From Thiocapsa roseopersicina (lineage in GTDB: Bacteria > Pseudomonadota > Gammaproteobacteria > Chromatiales > Chromatiaceae): a stretch of 64,000 nt of DNA. Positions within the stretch are counted from its first letter, which is position 1, and each line of letters opens with the position of its first letter. Shown in pieces: positions 19,377 through 29,513 of the stretch. The position numbers and the translations under genes were made by a program. The DNA lies in contig NZ_FNNZ01000004.1 of assembly GCF_900106925.1 (NCBI RefSeq), positions 62,001 through 126,000 of the forward strand, written 5' to 3'. The notes below the pieces were generated by a model. The model worked only from the letters and a program-made list of their open reading frames with translations. It was not told the origin of the DNA and did no database searches.

Positions 19377-20439
19377 GCCCCCAGCCGCCCATTAAGGCCC
19401 GCATCTTCTCCTTCGTCGGCCGAAGCACGACCCCGCGCTCGGTGACGATGGCATCGATCAGCTCCGCCGGTGTGACATCGAAGACCGGATTGCGAGCAAC
19501 ACACCCGACGGGTGCGAGACGGCGCTCGCCGCAGCTCAACAGCTCTTCCGGATCGCGCTCCTCGATCGGAATCTCGTCACCGCTCGCGATCTCCATATCG
19601 ATGGTCGACGTGGGCGCCGCGACCATGAACTTGATGCCGTGATGTTTCGCCAGGATCGCGAGGCCGTAGGTCCCGATCTTGTTGGCGACATCCCCGTTGC
19701 CGGCGATCCGATCCGATCCGACGATCACCCACCCGACCGAGCCGCCGGCCATCAGGCTCGCCGCAGCGCCGTCCGCCTGCAGTGTCACCGGTATGCCGTC
19801 GTGCATCAGCTCCCAGGCGGTCAGCCGCGCCCCTTGCATCCAAGGCCGCGTCTCGTCGGCGAAGACGCGCCCGACCTTCCCGGCCGCGTAGGCGCTGCGA
19901 ATGACACCGAGCGCGGTGCCATAGCCGCCGGTGGCGATCGCCCCGGCGTTGCAATGGGTAATGATGTCGGTCGGACCCTCGATCAGCGCCGCACCCAGGT
20001 CGCCGATCACCCGGTTGGCCGCACGATCCTCTGCATGGATGGCCAACGCCTCGTCGACCAAGGCCGGAAAGGGATCGCGTTCATCCAGACGCGAGATCAG
20101 GCGGCGCATCCGGTCGATCGCCCAGAAGAGGTTGACCGCGGTCGGCCGCGAGGCGGCAAGGCGCCCGAGGTCGGATTCGATCGCCGCCTTCCAGCCGGCA
20201 CCGGCGGCCGCGTAGGCGTCCCGCCCCGCCAATGCGACCCCGTAGGCCGCGGCGACACCGATCGCCGGCGCGCCGCGCACCACCATCGCACGGATCGCAT
20301 CGGCGACCGCACTCGCATCGTCCAGTCGCAAAAACTCCGCGCGGTCGGGCAGCAGACGCTGATCCGCGAGATAAAGGGCACCTGCGTGCCAGAGTGCCGC
20401 GTCGTCCGGGGTCGGCACGGTCGGGATCGTTGTTTCCAT
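19372..20439 (-). CDS. mtnA: S-methyl-5-thioribose-1-phosphate isomerase
   Basis: MtnA isomerises methylthioribose 1-phosphate to methylthioribulose 1-phosphate in methionine salvage. From the ATG at 20439 (AGGAG seven bases upstream) the product is 355 residues. Key segments: [34 protein letters not shown] (catalytic Cys), [18 protein letters not shown], and [20 protein letters not shown] (catalytic Asp). The gene is divergent from the MTA/SAH deaminase gene with only 68 bp between starts, so they probably share a control region and pathway. No later salvage genes (mtnB-mtnD) are in the window. Confidence 0.96.
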   Translation of the reverse strand: METTIPTVPTPDDAALWHAGALYLADQRLLPDRAEFLRLDDASAVADAIRAMVVRGAPAIGVAAAYGVALAGRDAYAAAGAGWKAAIESDLGRLAASRPTAVNLFWAIDRMRRLISRLDERDPFPALVDEALAIHAEDRAANRVIGDLGAALIEGPTDIITHCNAGAIATGGYGTALGVIRSAYAAGKVGRVFADETRPWMQGARLTAWELMHDGIPVTLQADGAAASLMAGGSVGWVIVGSDRIAGNGDVANKIGTYGLAILAKHHGIKFMVAAPTSTIDMEIASGDEIPIEERDPEELLSCGERRLAPVGCVARNPVFDVTPAELIDAIVTERGVVLRPTKEKMRALMGGWGL

Positions 20440-20507
20440 CGGGGGCTCCTTGTGGCATGTTCTCGCCATTGTCACCCATCCCCCGCCCCGACTGAAAGGA
20501 CCGACCG

Positions 20508-21818
20508 ATGCAAGCCGAGCTTCTGATCCATGCCCAGTGGGTATTGCCCGTCGATCCACTGGATCGTCAGCTCACCGATCATGCGGTCGCGATCGCGGAC
20601 GGGCGTATCCTCGCCCTGCTGCCGTCCGAAGAGGCCCGGCGCAGTGTCGAGGCCCAGCGGGTGATCGATCTGCCGGGGCATCTGCTGATCCCGGGTCTGA
20701 TCAATGCCCATACTCACGCCGCCATGGTGCTGATGCGGGGGCTGGCCGACGACCTGCCCCTCATGACCTGGCTGCACGAGCATATCTGGCCCGCCGAGCA
20801 GCGCTGGGTCGATCCGGGATTCGTCGCCGACGGCACCCGGCTGGCCGTGCTCGAGATGCTGCGCGGCGGCATCACCTGCTACAACGACATGTATTTCCAT
20901 CCGGAGGTCACGGCACAGGTGACGGCCGAGGCCGGGATGCGTGCCGTAATCGGCATGATCGTCGTGGATTTCCCCACCGGTTATGCCACGAATGCCGACG
21001 AGTACATCGCCAAGGGGCTCGCCCTGCACGAGCACTATCGGGACCATCCGTTGATCCGGGTCGCCTTCGCCCCGCATTCACCCTACGCGGTATCGGATGC
21101 GCCCCTGCAACGGGTGCGTGCGCTTGCGGATGAGCTGGAGGTTCCGATCCATATCCATCTGCACGAGACGCGCGACGAGATCCTCCAATCGCTGCGCGAC
21201 CACGGCGAACGACCCCTCTCGCGGCTGAATCGGCTCGGATTGCTCGGCCCCGGACTGGTGTGCGTACACATGACCCAGCTCGAAGAGGACGAGATCGCGC
21301 TCTTGGCCGACACGGGCGCCCATGTAGTGCATTGTCCGGAGTCGAATCTGAAGCTTGCGAGCGGGTTTTGTCCGGTCGCAAGGCTCGTGGAGGCGGGGGT
21401 GAATGTCGCGATCGGCACCGACGGGGCGGCGAGCAACAACGATCTGAACATGCTCGGGGAGATGCGCACGACCGCCTTGCTGGGCAAGGGCGTCGCAGGC
21501 TCCGCCTCCGCGCTGCCGGCGGCAACGGCCCTGCGGATGGCGACCATCAACGGCGCCCGAGCCCTGGGGCTGGAGGAAGAGATCGGATCGCTGGAGCCCG
21601 GCAAGTCAGCCGACCTGGTTGCCCTGGATCTGCGCGACTCCCACACCCAGCCCCTCTATCACCCGGTCTCGCAACTGGTCTACGCGGCCAGTCAGCAACA
21701 GGTGCGTCAGGTCTGGGTGCGGGGTCGGCAGTTGATCCGCGACGGCCTGCCCACCGGCCTCGACAACGCTCGGATCATCGCGGCAGCACAGACCTGGGGG
21801 GAGCGTCTCGGGCGCTGA
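20508..21818 (+). CDS. mtaD: 5'-methylthioadenosine / S-adenosylhomocysteine deaminase (TRZ/ATZ family)
   Basis: This amidohydrolase deaminates the adenine ring of MTA or SAH. The 436 residues contain the metal motif INAHTHAAM, the catalytic [18 protein letters not shown] and [14 protein letters not shown] with the metal Asp. In Pseudomonas aeruginosa the orthologous MTA deaminase gene also neighbours mtnA, where MTA is routed through methylthioinosine; the divergent mtnA here supports an MTA role. SAH or 5'-deoxyadenosine deamination cannot be excluded. The TGA stop (21816-21818) coincides with the first bases of a degenerate repeat. Confidence 0.9.
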   Translation: MQAELLIHAQWVLPVDPLDRQLTDHAVAIADGRILALLPSEEARRSVEAQRVIDLPGHLLIPGLINAHTHAAMVLMRGLADDLPLMTWLHEHIWPAEQRWVDPGFVADGTRLAVLEMLRGGITCYNDMYFHPEVTAQVTAEAGMRAVIGMIVVDFPTGYATNADEYIAKGLALHEHYRDHPLIRVAFAPHSPYAVSDAPLQRVRALADELEVPIHIHLHETRDEILQSLRDHGERPLSRLNRLGLLGPGLVCVHMTQLEEDEIALLADTGAHVVHCPESNLKLASGFCPVARLVEAGVNVAIGTDGAASNNDLNMLGEMRTTALLGKGVAGSASALPAATALRMATINGARALGLEEEIGSLEPGKSADLVALDLRDSHTQPLYHPVSQLVYAASQQQVRQVWVRGRQLIRDGLPTGLDNARIIAAAQTWGERLGR

Positions 21819-21956
21819 ACCATGTCCGGAACCACGTGGATCGTCGTAGGGGCGGTTGTAGGGACGACTTAAGTCGCCCCTACCTGGTTTTGGTCGTTGC
21901 CTTCTCGTAAATCGCCTAAGCCGTGAATCGCCTAAGCCAAGGGCAGACGCGGTTTA
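21816..21956. repeat. Degenerate A-type unit with inserted 26-bp palindrome, locus 6
   Basis: The termini are TGAACCATGTCCGGA on the left and CAGACGCGGTTTA on the right. It is about 55 bp longer than a normal unit because a palindromic element (GTAGGGACGACTTAAGTCGCC..., 21858-21883, with a partial GTAGGGGCG copy at 21846) lies inside. Both flanking convergent genes take their stop codons from the ends: TGA for the deaminase and TAA for rlpA. Confidence 0.72.
21858..21883. repeat. 26-bp palindrome, copy 1
   Basis: A near-perfect palindrome centred on GACTTAAGTC with arms GTAGGG / CCCTAC. A second copy is at 57515-57540. It could act as a bidirectional hairpin; here it lies between convergent genes. 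Confidence 0.8.
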
Positions 21957-22394
21957 GAAGAGATCCATCAGGACCCGTTGGGCCTCTGCAAGCGCGACCG
22001 TCTCGCCGGTAGACCATGAGGGGCTGCCCGAATCGACAATCTCGAGTCGGACCGGGGCAACGCCACGACCCAACATCCCGATTTCACGGGCCGCCGCCTT
22101 CGAGAGGTCGATCGTGCGACCGCGCGAGAAAGGGCCGCGATCGTTGATGACGACGTCCACCGAACGGCCGTTCGCCTTATTCGTCACCGTCACCCGCGTG
22201 CCGAACTCCAAGGTCCGATGCGCCGCGGTCAAAGCATCCTTGTCGAACCGGACACCGCTGGCGGTGCGCCTGCCGTCGAAACGGTCTCCGTAATAAGAAG
22301 CCACACCATCCGTGACATTGGCCTGAAGGGTTGCCGTGGGAATAAACGCCAACAGTGCGAGCGCCGGGGTCAACCAGATGTTCTGTCGAATCAA
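21954..22394 (-). CDS. rlpA: RlpA-like septal ring lytic transglycosylase (DPBB domain)
   Basis: RlpA proteins cleave denuded peptidoglycan strands. The 146-residue product has a signal peptide (to about residue 25, TATLQA) without a lipobox, so it is probably a soluble periplasmic protein. The double-psi beta-barrel shows GVASYYGDRFDGRRTASGVRF, TLEFGTRVTVTN and VVINDRGPFSRGRTIDLSKAAA. It lacks the SPOR domain of longer RlpAs. The TAA stop lies within a repeat terminus shared with the convergent deaminase gene's end. Confidence 0.9.
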   Translation of the reverse strand: MIRQNIWLTPALALLAFIPTATLQANVTDGVASYYGDRFDGRRTASGVRFDKDALTAAHRTLEFGTRVTVTNKANGRSVDVVINDRGPFSRGRTIDLSKAAAREIGMLGRGVAPVRLEIVDSGSPSWSTGETVALAEAQRVLMDLF

Positions 22395-22608
22395 AACAGA
22401 GTTCTCCGTTCGTAACGATTGGTGTTTGAGCCGGGATTCGCATCACTTCCGAATCGCGACGAAGCCGGAGTCTAACGGCAGAGCGCATTTGAATCCACCC
22501 TTTGGCGGACACGAAACGCTCGATGCACGTCTCCCGACAAAGACGCGCAACGGAGGGTCGCCACGATCGGCGACCGTGAAAACAGCAGACCGATGGGGAT
22601 CGTAACCC

Positions 22609-24408
22609 TCAGAGGCGGCCCGCCGGACTCGCCTCGGGGCGATCGACGGTCGAGATCTCAGGCTCGGCCGCTTTGGTCGCAGACCTTCCCTCGCCGTCGG
22701 GGGTTTCCGCGGAATCCCGGCGAGTGAGGCGGACCGATGTGCTCGGGTCGAGGGGATCCGGAGTTTCGGTACCCGGTTCCTCCTCGGGCTGTTCCGGGTG
22801 TCGGCTCGGCTCCGGCGTCGGAGGCTCGGGGAATGCGATCCGCGTCCGCAAAACCGGCCCCGAAAAGGCGGTACGCAAGGACTCGTCACGCCCGTAGATA
22901 TCCTGTCGGAAGCCGACCTTGCCCTGCTCGTCCGCGAAGGCCGTCAAATAGTAGAGCAGCACCGGCAAGGTATCCGCGAGGTCGACGTAGCGCGTCCGTC
23001 CGCGCTCGACCACGCGATCGATCCCGGAGCGATCCCAGCCGGGCTGGTCGAGAATCGCCTCCGCGAGCGCCAGCGGGTCCTCCACCCTGACGCAACCGTT
23101 GCTCAATGCGCGCGCCTGGCGGCCGAACGCGGCCTTTCCCGGCGTGTCGTGGAGATAGATCGCATGGCTGTTCGGGAACATGAACTTGACCCGGCCGAGG
23201 GCGTTTTTTGGGCCAGGCGCCTGGACAAGCCTATATCGCGTATAATCACCGGCATTCCCCCCGCCGACCTGCTTGCCGGTTCGTCGATCGACCAATCGAT
23301 AGTCGCCGGAGACCCTGCCCATCTTCTTCTGAATGGACACGGGCACCGTCCAGGTCGGATTGAAGACCAAGTGGTCCATGGTGTCGCGAAACATCGGCGT
23401 TTGGGTCTCGGGCGTCCCGACGATGACGCGCGTCGACCAGACAAAGTCACCGCCGCGTGCCAAGTGAACCTTGTACGCGGCCACATCGACGAAAACATAA
23501 TCTTCAGGCAGGTCCTGATAGAGCCAGCGCATCCGCTCCAGGTTGATCCGGATTTGCTCGGCCTTCGTCTCGTCGCCGTGTCCGTTGAGCGCAGCGAGGG
23601 TCGAAGGACCCACGACGCCGTCGGCCGTCAGGCCCGATCGCCGCTGAAAAGACACCACGGACTCGTGAAGTGCAGTGTCGAAGAGATCGGCGTCGGATGA
23701 CCCCGGAACCGCCGCGCCATCGATACGCGCGAGTCGCTCACGCAGCATCGCGACGCGCGGATGCCGGCTCCCTTGGACAAGATTCGAACCGGCCGGCAGA
23801 GGCGGTAGGCCCGCGAGAGCGGTCTGAGCGGTAAAGCGCTGCAGCGCGTTCTTCAGGTCGTCGTACCAGAAGGGACGGGGGAAAAGCGCGCTCAAGCTCT
23901 GTTCGAGATCCTTGCCGCCGAGTGCAAGGTGCATATCGGCCAAAAGGACCTCGCCGGACGCGGGAGGTCTGTCGTGCCATTTCGAATCGACGGCAATCGG
24001 GTCGAGCTTGCCGTAACGATGGTGGTGAACATAACGCGCCAAGGCATCGCTAAGGACGAGATCGGCTGCAATACGTGCGTTGCCGGTCAGGGATTCGAGG
24101 ACACCCGGATCGCCGAGTCGACGCAGACTTTCGACATGGAAATCCTCGGGTCGGAAGCCTTCGGACACGCTGCGCTGCGCGAGGCCCAAGAGCCCCGAAA
24201 TCCGCGCCGGGTCGACCCAGACCAAGACGTCTCCGCGCTGCGCGTAGAACTCCGCCAGCAATCGACCGGACAAGAAGGGCACACCCTCGACAGCGACGGT
24301 TCGAGCGTCGCGGATAGAGTCGAGCGTCGGGCGCAGCAATCCATCCGTAGATGCCGGTGCGGAGACGACAGCCAAGAACCAAAACAGACCAACCAAACGG
24401 CAACGCAT
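22609..24408 (-). CDS. L,D-transpeptidase (YcbB/LdtD type)
   Basis: The enzyme forms 3-3 peptidoglycan cross-links in the periplasm. The product is 599 residues with an N-terminal signal (MRCRLVGLFWFLAVVSAPAS). The order is that of YcbB: an N-terminal scaffold with VLVWVDPARISGLLGLA, a peptidoglycan-binding helix bundle (about 215-275: VVSFQRRSGLTADGVVGPSTL), then the YkuD catalytic domain with HAIYLHDTPGKAAFG and the Cys motif ALSNGCVRVEDP. After about residue 520 a Pro/Glu/Thr-rich tail (PEPPTPEPSRHPEQPEEEPG) appears disordered and is longer than in E. coli. It is downstream of spoVR but separated by a tandem repeat. Confidence 0.93.
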   Translation of the reverse strand: MRCRLVGLFWFLAVVSAPASTDGLLRPTLDSIRDARTVAVEGVPFLSGRLLAEFYAQRGDVLVWVDPARISGLLGLAQRSVSEGFRPEDFHVESLRRLGDPGVLESLTGNARIAADLVLSDALARYVHHHRYGKLDPIAVDSKWHDRPPASGEVLLADMHLALGGKDLEQSLSALFPRPFWYDDLKNALQRFTAQTALAGLPPLPAGSNLVQGSRHPRVAMLRERLARIDGAAVPGSSDADLFDTALHESVVSFQRRSGLTADGVVGPSTLAALNGHGDETKAEQIRINLERMRWLYQDLPEDYVFVDVAAYKVHLARGGDFVWSTRVIVGTPETQTPMFRDTMDHLVFNPTWTVPVSIQKKMGRVSGDYRLVDRRTGKQVGGGNAGDYTRYRLVQAPGPKNALGRVKFMFPNSHAIYLHDTPGKAAFGRQARALSNGCVRVEDPLALAEAILDQPGWDRSGIDRVVERGRTRYVDLADTLPVLLYYLTAFADEQGKVGFRQDIYGRDESLRTAFSGPVLRTRIAFPEPPTPEPSRHPEQPEEEPGTETPDPLDPSTSVRLTRRDSAETPDGEGRSATKAAEPEISTVDRPEASPAGRL

Positions 24409-24436
24409 ACCGGGTATCCCTCAGGTCCGGCCCCCA

Positions 24437-24490
24437 GGCCGATCAACACTGGCCGCTCAATATTGGCCGATCAACATTCGCCGATCAATT
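24437..24490. repeat. 14-bp tandem repeat (four imperfect units) across the spoVR 3' end
   Basis: Units are GGCCGATCAACACT, GGCCGCTCAATATT, GGCCGATCAACATT and CGCCGATCAATT. The last unit and part of the third encode the C-terminal LIGEC and stop of the SpoVR-family protein on the minus strand. Confidence 0.8.
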
Positions 24491-25961
24491 GCGTTCTGCC
24501 GTTTTCGTCCAGGGTCTCCAGGCGCACCGTAAAACCCCACAATCGCCTGATATGGCGCAGCATCTCCTCGACCGAATCACCCAAAGGCCGGCGATTGTGC
24601 CGATAGTGCCGCAAGGTCATGGAACGGTCGCCGCGACGATCGACGTTGAATACCTGAATGTTCGGCTCCCGTGATCCCAGATTGTATTGTTCGGCCAGTG
24701 ATTGGCGCAATGCGCGGTACCCCTGCTCCTCGTGAATGGCCGTGACTTCGAGGTGCTCTTCGCGGTCGTCGTCCGAGATTGCAAACAATCGTAGATCACG
24801 CATCACCGTCGGCGAAAGATACTGTGCAACAAAACTCTCGTCCTTGAAGTTACGCATGGCGAAGTCCAAGACCTTCACCCAGTCACCGCCGGCAATGTCC
24901 GGAAACCAGTGACGATCCTCGTCCGTCGGCTGATCGCAGATCCTCCGGATATCGCGCATCATCGCAAAGCCGAGCGCGTATGGATTGATCCCGTTGTAAT
25001 AGGGCACGTCGAACGTGGGCTGAAAGACCACGCCGGTATGCGATTGCAGGAACTCAATCATGAATCCATCGGTGACGAAGCCGTCGTCGTACAGATGATT
25101 CATGAGCGTGTAGTGCCAAAAGGTTGCCCAGCCCTCGTTCATGACCTGGGTTTGGCGCTGCGGATAGAAATATTGGCCCAGCTTACGGACGATCCGCACG
25201 ATCTCGCGTTGCCAAGGCTCGAGCAGCGGCGCATTCTTTTCGATGAAGTAGAGCAGGTTCTCCTGCGGCTCCTCCGGCCATCGCACGTCCTGCTCTCCGC
25301 TGCCGTCGGCATCGAAGGTCGGCAAGGTCCGCCACAAATCATTGACCATCGATTGCAGATATGCGGCCCGATCTTTTTGCCTGCGTTGTTCCTCGGCGAG
25401 GGTCAGGGGTGTCGGTCGCTTGTAGCGGTCGACGCCGTGATTCATCAAAGCATGGCAAGAGTCGAGCAACATCTCCACCTCGGCCTCGCCGTAACGCTCC
25501 TCGCATTCTGCGATGTACCGCCGCGCGAAGACCAGGTAGTCGATAATCGCATCGGCGCTGGTCCAGGTGCGGAAGAGATAGTTACCTTTGAAGAAGCTAT
25601 TGTGGCCGTAACAAGCGTGCGCGATGACGAGCGCCTGCATCGGCAGCGTGTTCTCCTCCATGAGGTAGGCGATACAGGGATCGGAGTTGATCACGATCTC
25701 GTAGGCCAATCCCATCTGACCGCGTCGATAGGTCTGCTCGGTGGCGACGAACTGTTTACCGAACGACCAGTGCGGATAATTGATGGGCAGACCGACCGAA
25801 GAATAGGCGTCGATCATCTGCTCGGAGCTGATGACCTCGATCTGATTGGCGTAGGTATCCAAGCCGTAGATGTCGTGGGCGAGACGGCCGATCTCCCGAT
25901 CGAACCTCTCGAGCAGAGGGAACGACCATTCCGAAGAATCCGAGATGAGATTCTTGCTCAT
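24471..25961 (-). CDS. ycgB: SpoVR family protein (YcgB)
   Basis: The SpoVR/YcgB family is a conserved partner of PrkA and YeaH in proteobacteria; its biochemical role is unknown, though it is linked to stress, stationary phase and nitrogen starvation. The product is 496 residues. Recognisable segments include [59 protein letters not shown], and [19 protein letters not shown], whose HxxxH-like and NEGWA pattern suggests a metal site. The start overlaps the yeaH stop as ATGA. The 3' end, including the stop, lies in a 14-bp tandem repeat, so the C-terminus may vary between strains. Confidence 0.94.
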   Translation of the reverse strand: MSKNLISDSSEWSFPLLERFDREIGRLAHDIYGLDTYANQIEVISSEQMIDAYSSVGLPINYPHWSFGKQFVATEQTYRRGQMGLAYEIVINSDPCIAYLMEENTLPMQALVIAHACYGHNSFFKGNYLFRTWTSADAIIDYLVFARRYIAECEERYGEAEVEMLLDSCHALMNHGVDRYKRPTPLTLAEEQRRQKDRAAYLQSMVNDLWRTLPTFDADGSGEQDVRWPEEPQENLLYFIEKNAPLLEPWQREIVRIVRKLGQYFYPQRQTQVMNEGWATFWHYTLMNHLYDDGFVTDGFMIEFLQSHTGVVFQPTFDVPYYNGINPYALGFAMMRDIRRICDQPTDEDRHWFPDIAGGDWVKVLDFAMRNFKDESFVAQYLSPTVMRDLRLFAISDDDREEHLEVTAIHEEQGYRALRQSLAEQYNLGSREPNIQVFNVDRRGDRSMTLRHYRHNRRPLGDSVEEMLRHIRRLWGFTVRLETLDENGRTQLIGEC

Positions 25962-27229
25962 GCCTCCTGCCTCCTGAACAGCTCCCTGAACACGGGAAAG
26001 ATATCCTCGGGACCGTCGATCTCCTGCATCGCAAAGTGCCGGTGCACGGCCCTGACATCTTGGTAGGCGTACCAGAGGCTTTGATGCTGGCGCGGGGTGA
26101 TCTCGACATAAGCGAAATAGCGCATCAACGGCATCAGCTTCTCCACCAGCAGATCACGACAGACCGTCGAGTCGGAATCCCAATTGTCGCCGTCCGACGC
26201 CTGCGCGGCATAGATGTTCCATACCGAAGAGTCGTAGCGCTCCTTCAGGATATCGTAGGCCAGATTCAACGCACTCGACACGACAGTACCGCCGGTCTCG
26301 CGCGAATAGAAGAACTCTTGCTCGTCGACCTCTTGGGCAATCGTATGATGGCGAATGAAGACGACTTCGATCTTGTCGTAGTTGCGTTGGAGGAACAGAT
26401 ACAGCAGGATAAAGAATCGCTTCGCGAGATTCTTGCGGACCTGATCCATCGAGCCCGAGACGTCCATGATGCAGACCATCACCGCTTTGCTCGTCGGCTC
26501 GGGGAGCTTCGTGAAGCTCTGATAACGCAGGTCGAAGGTGTCGATGAAGGGCAGTGCTGCGATCCTGGTGCGCAGCCGATCAATCTCTTCGCGAATCTCG
26601 CGCACGCGTGAATCCGTTTCGTCGATGCCGCTGTCGAGCAGTGTCTGAAGCTCCTCCTCGAGTTCGCGCGCACGCGCACGCAGCGGCGCCCCTATTGCCG
26701 TCCGCCGTGCAATAGCTCCCTTGAGAGAGCGTACGACGTCGATATTGGAGGGTGATCCGTCGGTCGAATAACCGGCCCTCACCGTCTTGAACTCGGTCGT
26801 TCCCATCAACTGGTTCCGCACCAGATTGGGGAGTTCAAGGTCGTCGAACAAAAGGTCCATGAACTCTTCGCGCGAAAGCTCGAACACGAAGTCGTCATCG
26901 CCTTTTCCGCCCTTCCCTGCCTTGCCTTGACCCGAACCCTCTCCGCCTCCGCCTTCCGGACGCCGGATCCGATCCCCGGTGACGAAGTCCTTGTTGCCGG
27001 GATGCACCATGTCCCGGATACCGCCTTTGCCGTGATGAAACACCGGCTCGGAGATGTCCTTCGACGGAATACCCACACGCTCGCCCGAGGCGATATCGGT
27101 AATGCTGCGTTTATTCACGGCATCGGCGACCGAGCGTTTGAGTTGCGACTTATATCGCTTCAAGAAACGCTGTCTATTGACCGTGCTCTTGTTCTTACCG
27201 TTCAGTCGACGGTCGATGAAGTGTGACAT
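25958..27229 (-). CDS. yeaH: YeaH/YhbH family protein (DUF444)
   Basis: This is the middle gene of the prkA-yeaH-spoVR module. The 423 residues start [26 protein letters not shown], the family opening. A low-complexity [18 protein letters not shown] linker lies near residue 95. The second half is a von Willebrand A-like domain with the MIDAS motif [11 protein letters not shown] and [16 protein letters not shown]. The protein may act as an adaptor or substrate of the PrkA kinase; that is inference from conserved linkage. It begins 243 bp after the prkA stop, with a stem-loop in the gap. Confidence 0.94.
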   Translation of the reverse strand: MSHFIDRRLNGKNKSTVNRQRFLKRYKSQLKRSVADAVNKRSITDIASGERVGIPSKDISEPVFHHGKGGIRDMVHPGNKDFVTGDRIRRPEGGGGEGSGQGKAGKGGKGDDDFVFELSREEFMDLLFDDLELPNLVRNQLMGTTEFKTVRAGYSTDGSPSNIDVVRSLKGAIARRTAIGAPLRARARELEEELQTLLDSGIDETDSRVREIREEIDRLRTRIAALPFIDTFDLRYQSFTKLPEPTSKAVMVCIMDVSGSMDQVRKNLAKRFFILLYLFLQRNYDKIEVVFIRHHTIAQEVDEQEFFYSRETGGTVVSSALNLAYDILKERYDSSVWNIYAAQASDGDNWDSDSTVCRDLLVEKLMPLMRYFAYVEITPRQHQSLWYAYQDVRAVHRHFAMQEIDGPEDIFPVFRELFRRQEA

Positions 27230-27437
27230 AAGGACCCTTGCCTACTCGGCTGGATGAAACAACGACTAACCGCGCAAGCCCTCGCCCGCGCCTGCGGTCA
27301 ACTTCTTCATCGCTCTCTCCCTTTGCGGGTTTCGAAGCCGGCATTATGCTGCGGGGCGCGACGGCCATTCAACCGATGCAGCCCCGCCGGACGGAACCGA
27401 GGCGGCCTGTCCTCGCAGTGAGAGTCATCCGACCATC

Positions 27438-27462
27438 GAGACGCCGCTCTGATCGGCGTCTC
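27438..27462 (-). terminator. Stem-loop between prkA and yeaH
   Basis: GAGACGCC and GGCGTCTC pair perfectly over 8 bp around a 9-base loop, just after the prkA stop (27473) on the minus strand. No U-tract is visible. It may attenuate or process the message, making yeaH-spoVR expression differ from prkA. Confidence 0.45.
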
Positions 27463-27472
27463 CTCGTCACAT

Positions 27473-29395
27473 TTACTGCGATTTGCGAACCCGCAGATAC
27501 CACTCCGACAGAAGCCTGACCTGCTTCGGCGTATAGCCCTTTTCCGTCATACGATCGACGAACTGATCGTGCTTCTTCTGCTCGTCGACCGACGCCTTTG
27601 CGTTGAAGGAAATGACAGGCAGAAGCTCCTCGGTATTGGAGAACATCTTCTTCTCGATGACGACACGCAGCTTCTCGTAGCTGGTCCACTTCGGATTGGC
27701 GCCGCCGTTGTTCGCGCGTGCCCGTAGAACGAAGTTCACAATCTCGTTTCGGAAATCCTTGGGGTTGGAGATCCCCGCAGGCTTCTCGATCTTTTCCAGC
27801 TCTTCGTTCAGACCGCTGCGATTCATCATCTCGCCCGTATCCGGGTCGCGATACTCCTGATCCTGAATCCAGTAATCCGCGTAGGTCACGTAGCGATCGA
27901 AGATATTTTGGCCGTATTCCGCGTACGACTCCAGATAGGCCGTCTGAAGCTCCTTGCCAATGAACTCCGCATACCGAGGCGCGAGGTACTGCTTGAGGAA
28001 ACTCAGATAGCGTTCATGGGTTTCCGGAGGCAGCTGCTCACGCGTGATCTGGCGCTCGAGCACATACAACAGGTGAACGGGATTGGCCGCAACCTCGCTG
28101 TGATCGAAGTTGAAGACCTGCGAGAGGATCTTGAAGGCAAAGCGTGTCGAGATTCCCGACATCCCTTCGTCGACCCCGGCGTAGTCCCGATACTCCTGCA
28201 TGGACTTGGCCTTCGGATCGGTGTCCTTGAGGTTTTCGCCGTTGTAGACACGCATCTTCGAAAAGATACTTGAGTTTTCCGGCTCCTTCAGGCGCGTCAG
28301 CACCGAGAACTGGGCCATCATGGACAAGGTTCCCGGCGCACAGGGCGCATCGGCGAGCGAGCTGTTGTAGAGCAGCTTCTCGTAGATCTGTGTCTCCTCG
28401 TTGACGCGCAGGCAATAAGGAACCTTGACGATAAAGACGCGGTCGAGGAACGCCTCGTTGTTCTTGTTGTTGCGAAAGCTCTGCCATTCCGACTCGTTGG
28501 AGTGGGCGAGGATGATGCCTTGAAACGGCAAGGCGGAAAGACCCTCGGTCCCGTTGTAGTTTCCTTCCTGCGTTGCGGTGAGGAGCGGATGCAGCACCTT
28601 GATCGGTGCTTTGAACATCTCGACGAACTCCATCACACCTTGGTTCGCGCGGCACAGTGCACCGGAATAGCTGTAGGCATCCGCGTCGTGTTGAGCGAAT
28701 CGCTCCAACTGCCGGATATCGACCTTGCCGACCAGCGAGGAGATATCTTGATTGTTCTCGTCGCCGGGCTCCGTTTTGGCGATCGCAACCTGCTCGAGAA
28801 CCGACGGGTAGAGCTTGACGACTTTGAATTGCGTAATGTCGCCGCGGTATTCCTGCAGGCGCTTGACGGCCCAAGGCGACATGATAGTGCGCAGGTAGCG
28901 CGACGGAATCCCGTAGTCCTCTTCGAGGATAGGGCCGTCTTCTTCCGCCGAAAACAATCCGAGCGGTGACTCGAACACGGGCGAACCGTGAATCGCGTAG
29001 AAGGGTCGTTCCTCCATGAGCTCCTTGAGCTTCTCGGCGAGAGAGGACTTGCCGCCGCCGACCGGTCCAAGCAGGTAAAGGATCTGCTTCTTCTCTTCGA
29101 GACCTTGAGCCGCGTGCTTGAGGTACGAGACCAAGTGCTCGATTGCCTCCTCCATCCCGTAGAACTCGGAGAATGCGGGATACCGTCGAATCATCTTGTT
29201 TTGGAAGATGCGACTGAGCCTCGGATCGTCGCGGGTATTGACGAGCTCCGGCTCACCGATCGCCGTCAGCAACCGCTGCGCCGCCCCGGCATAGGCGCTC
29301 GGGTCGGACTTGCACAGTTGCAAGTACTCGTCCAGGCTCAGCACCTCCTCGCGGGATGCCTCGTAGCGTGCCTGGTAGCGTTCGAAGATCGACAT
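27473..29395 (-). CDS. prkA: PrkA family serine protein kinase (YeaG)
   Basis: PrkA/YeaG is an AAA+-like ATPase with a C-terminal kinase-like domain, involved in stress and nitrogen-starvation responses. The product is 640 residues (family about 640). The N-terminal part has MIRRYPAFSEFYGMEEAIE and the Walker A LLGPVGGGKSSLAEKLK near residue 110. FQGIILAHSNESEW is a family hallmark in the ATPase domain. The C-terminal PrkA domain includes YLSFLKQYLAPRYAEF and AVVIEKK-like strands. The first gene of prkA-yeaH-ycgB; a sigma-54 promoter candidate lies about 120 bp upstream. GAGG precedes the ATG. Confidence 0.96.
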   Translation of the reverse strand: MSIFERYQARYEASREEVLSLDEYLQLCKSDPSAYAGAAQRLLTAIGEPELVNTRDDPRLSRIFQNKMIRRYPAFSEFYGMEEAIEHLVSYLKHAAQGLEEKKQILYLLGPVGGGKSSLAEKLKELMEERPFYAIHGSPVFESPLGLFSAEEDGPILEEDYGIPSRYLRTIMSPWAVKRLQEYRGDITQFKVVKLYPSVLEQVAIAKTEPGDENNQDISSLVGKVDIRQLERFAQHDADAYSYSGALCRANQGVMEFVEMFKAPIKVLHPLLTATQEGNYNGTEGLSALPFQGIILAHSNESEWQSFRNNKNNEAFLDRVFIVKVPYCLRVNEETQIYEKLLYNSSLADAPCAPGTLSMMAQFSVLTRLKEPENSSIFSKMRVYNGENLKDTDPKAKSMQEYRDYAGVDEGMSGISTRFAFKILSQVFNFDHSEVAANPVHLLYVLERQITREQLPPETHERYLSFLKQYLAPRYAEFIGKELQTAYLESYAEYGQNIFDRYVTYADYWIQDQEYRDPDTGEMMNRSGLNEELEKIEKPAGISNPKDFRNEIVNFVLRARANNGGANPKWTSYEKLRVVIEKKMFSNTEELLPVISFNAKASVDEQKKHDQFVDRMTEKGYTPKQVRLLSEWYLRVRKSQ

Positions 29396-29513
29396 ACATG
29401 TTACCTCGCTCGGAAGCTGATGTTGCTCGCCCGACCCATTGTCGACCGCATCTCACCTCGGTGTATTGCTCGGGGCGAACTGTGGGAAAGACAAGGCTTA
29501 ACTTCGAATGTCA

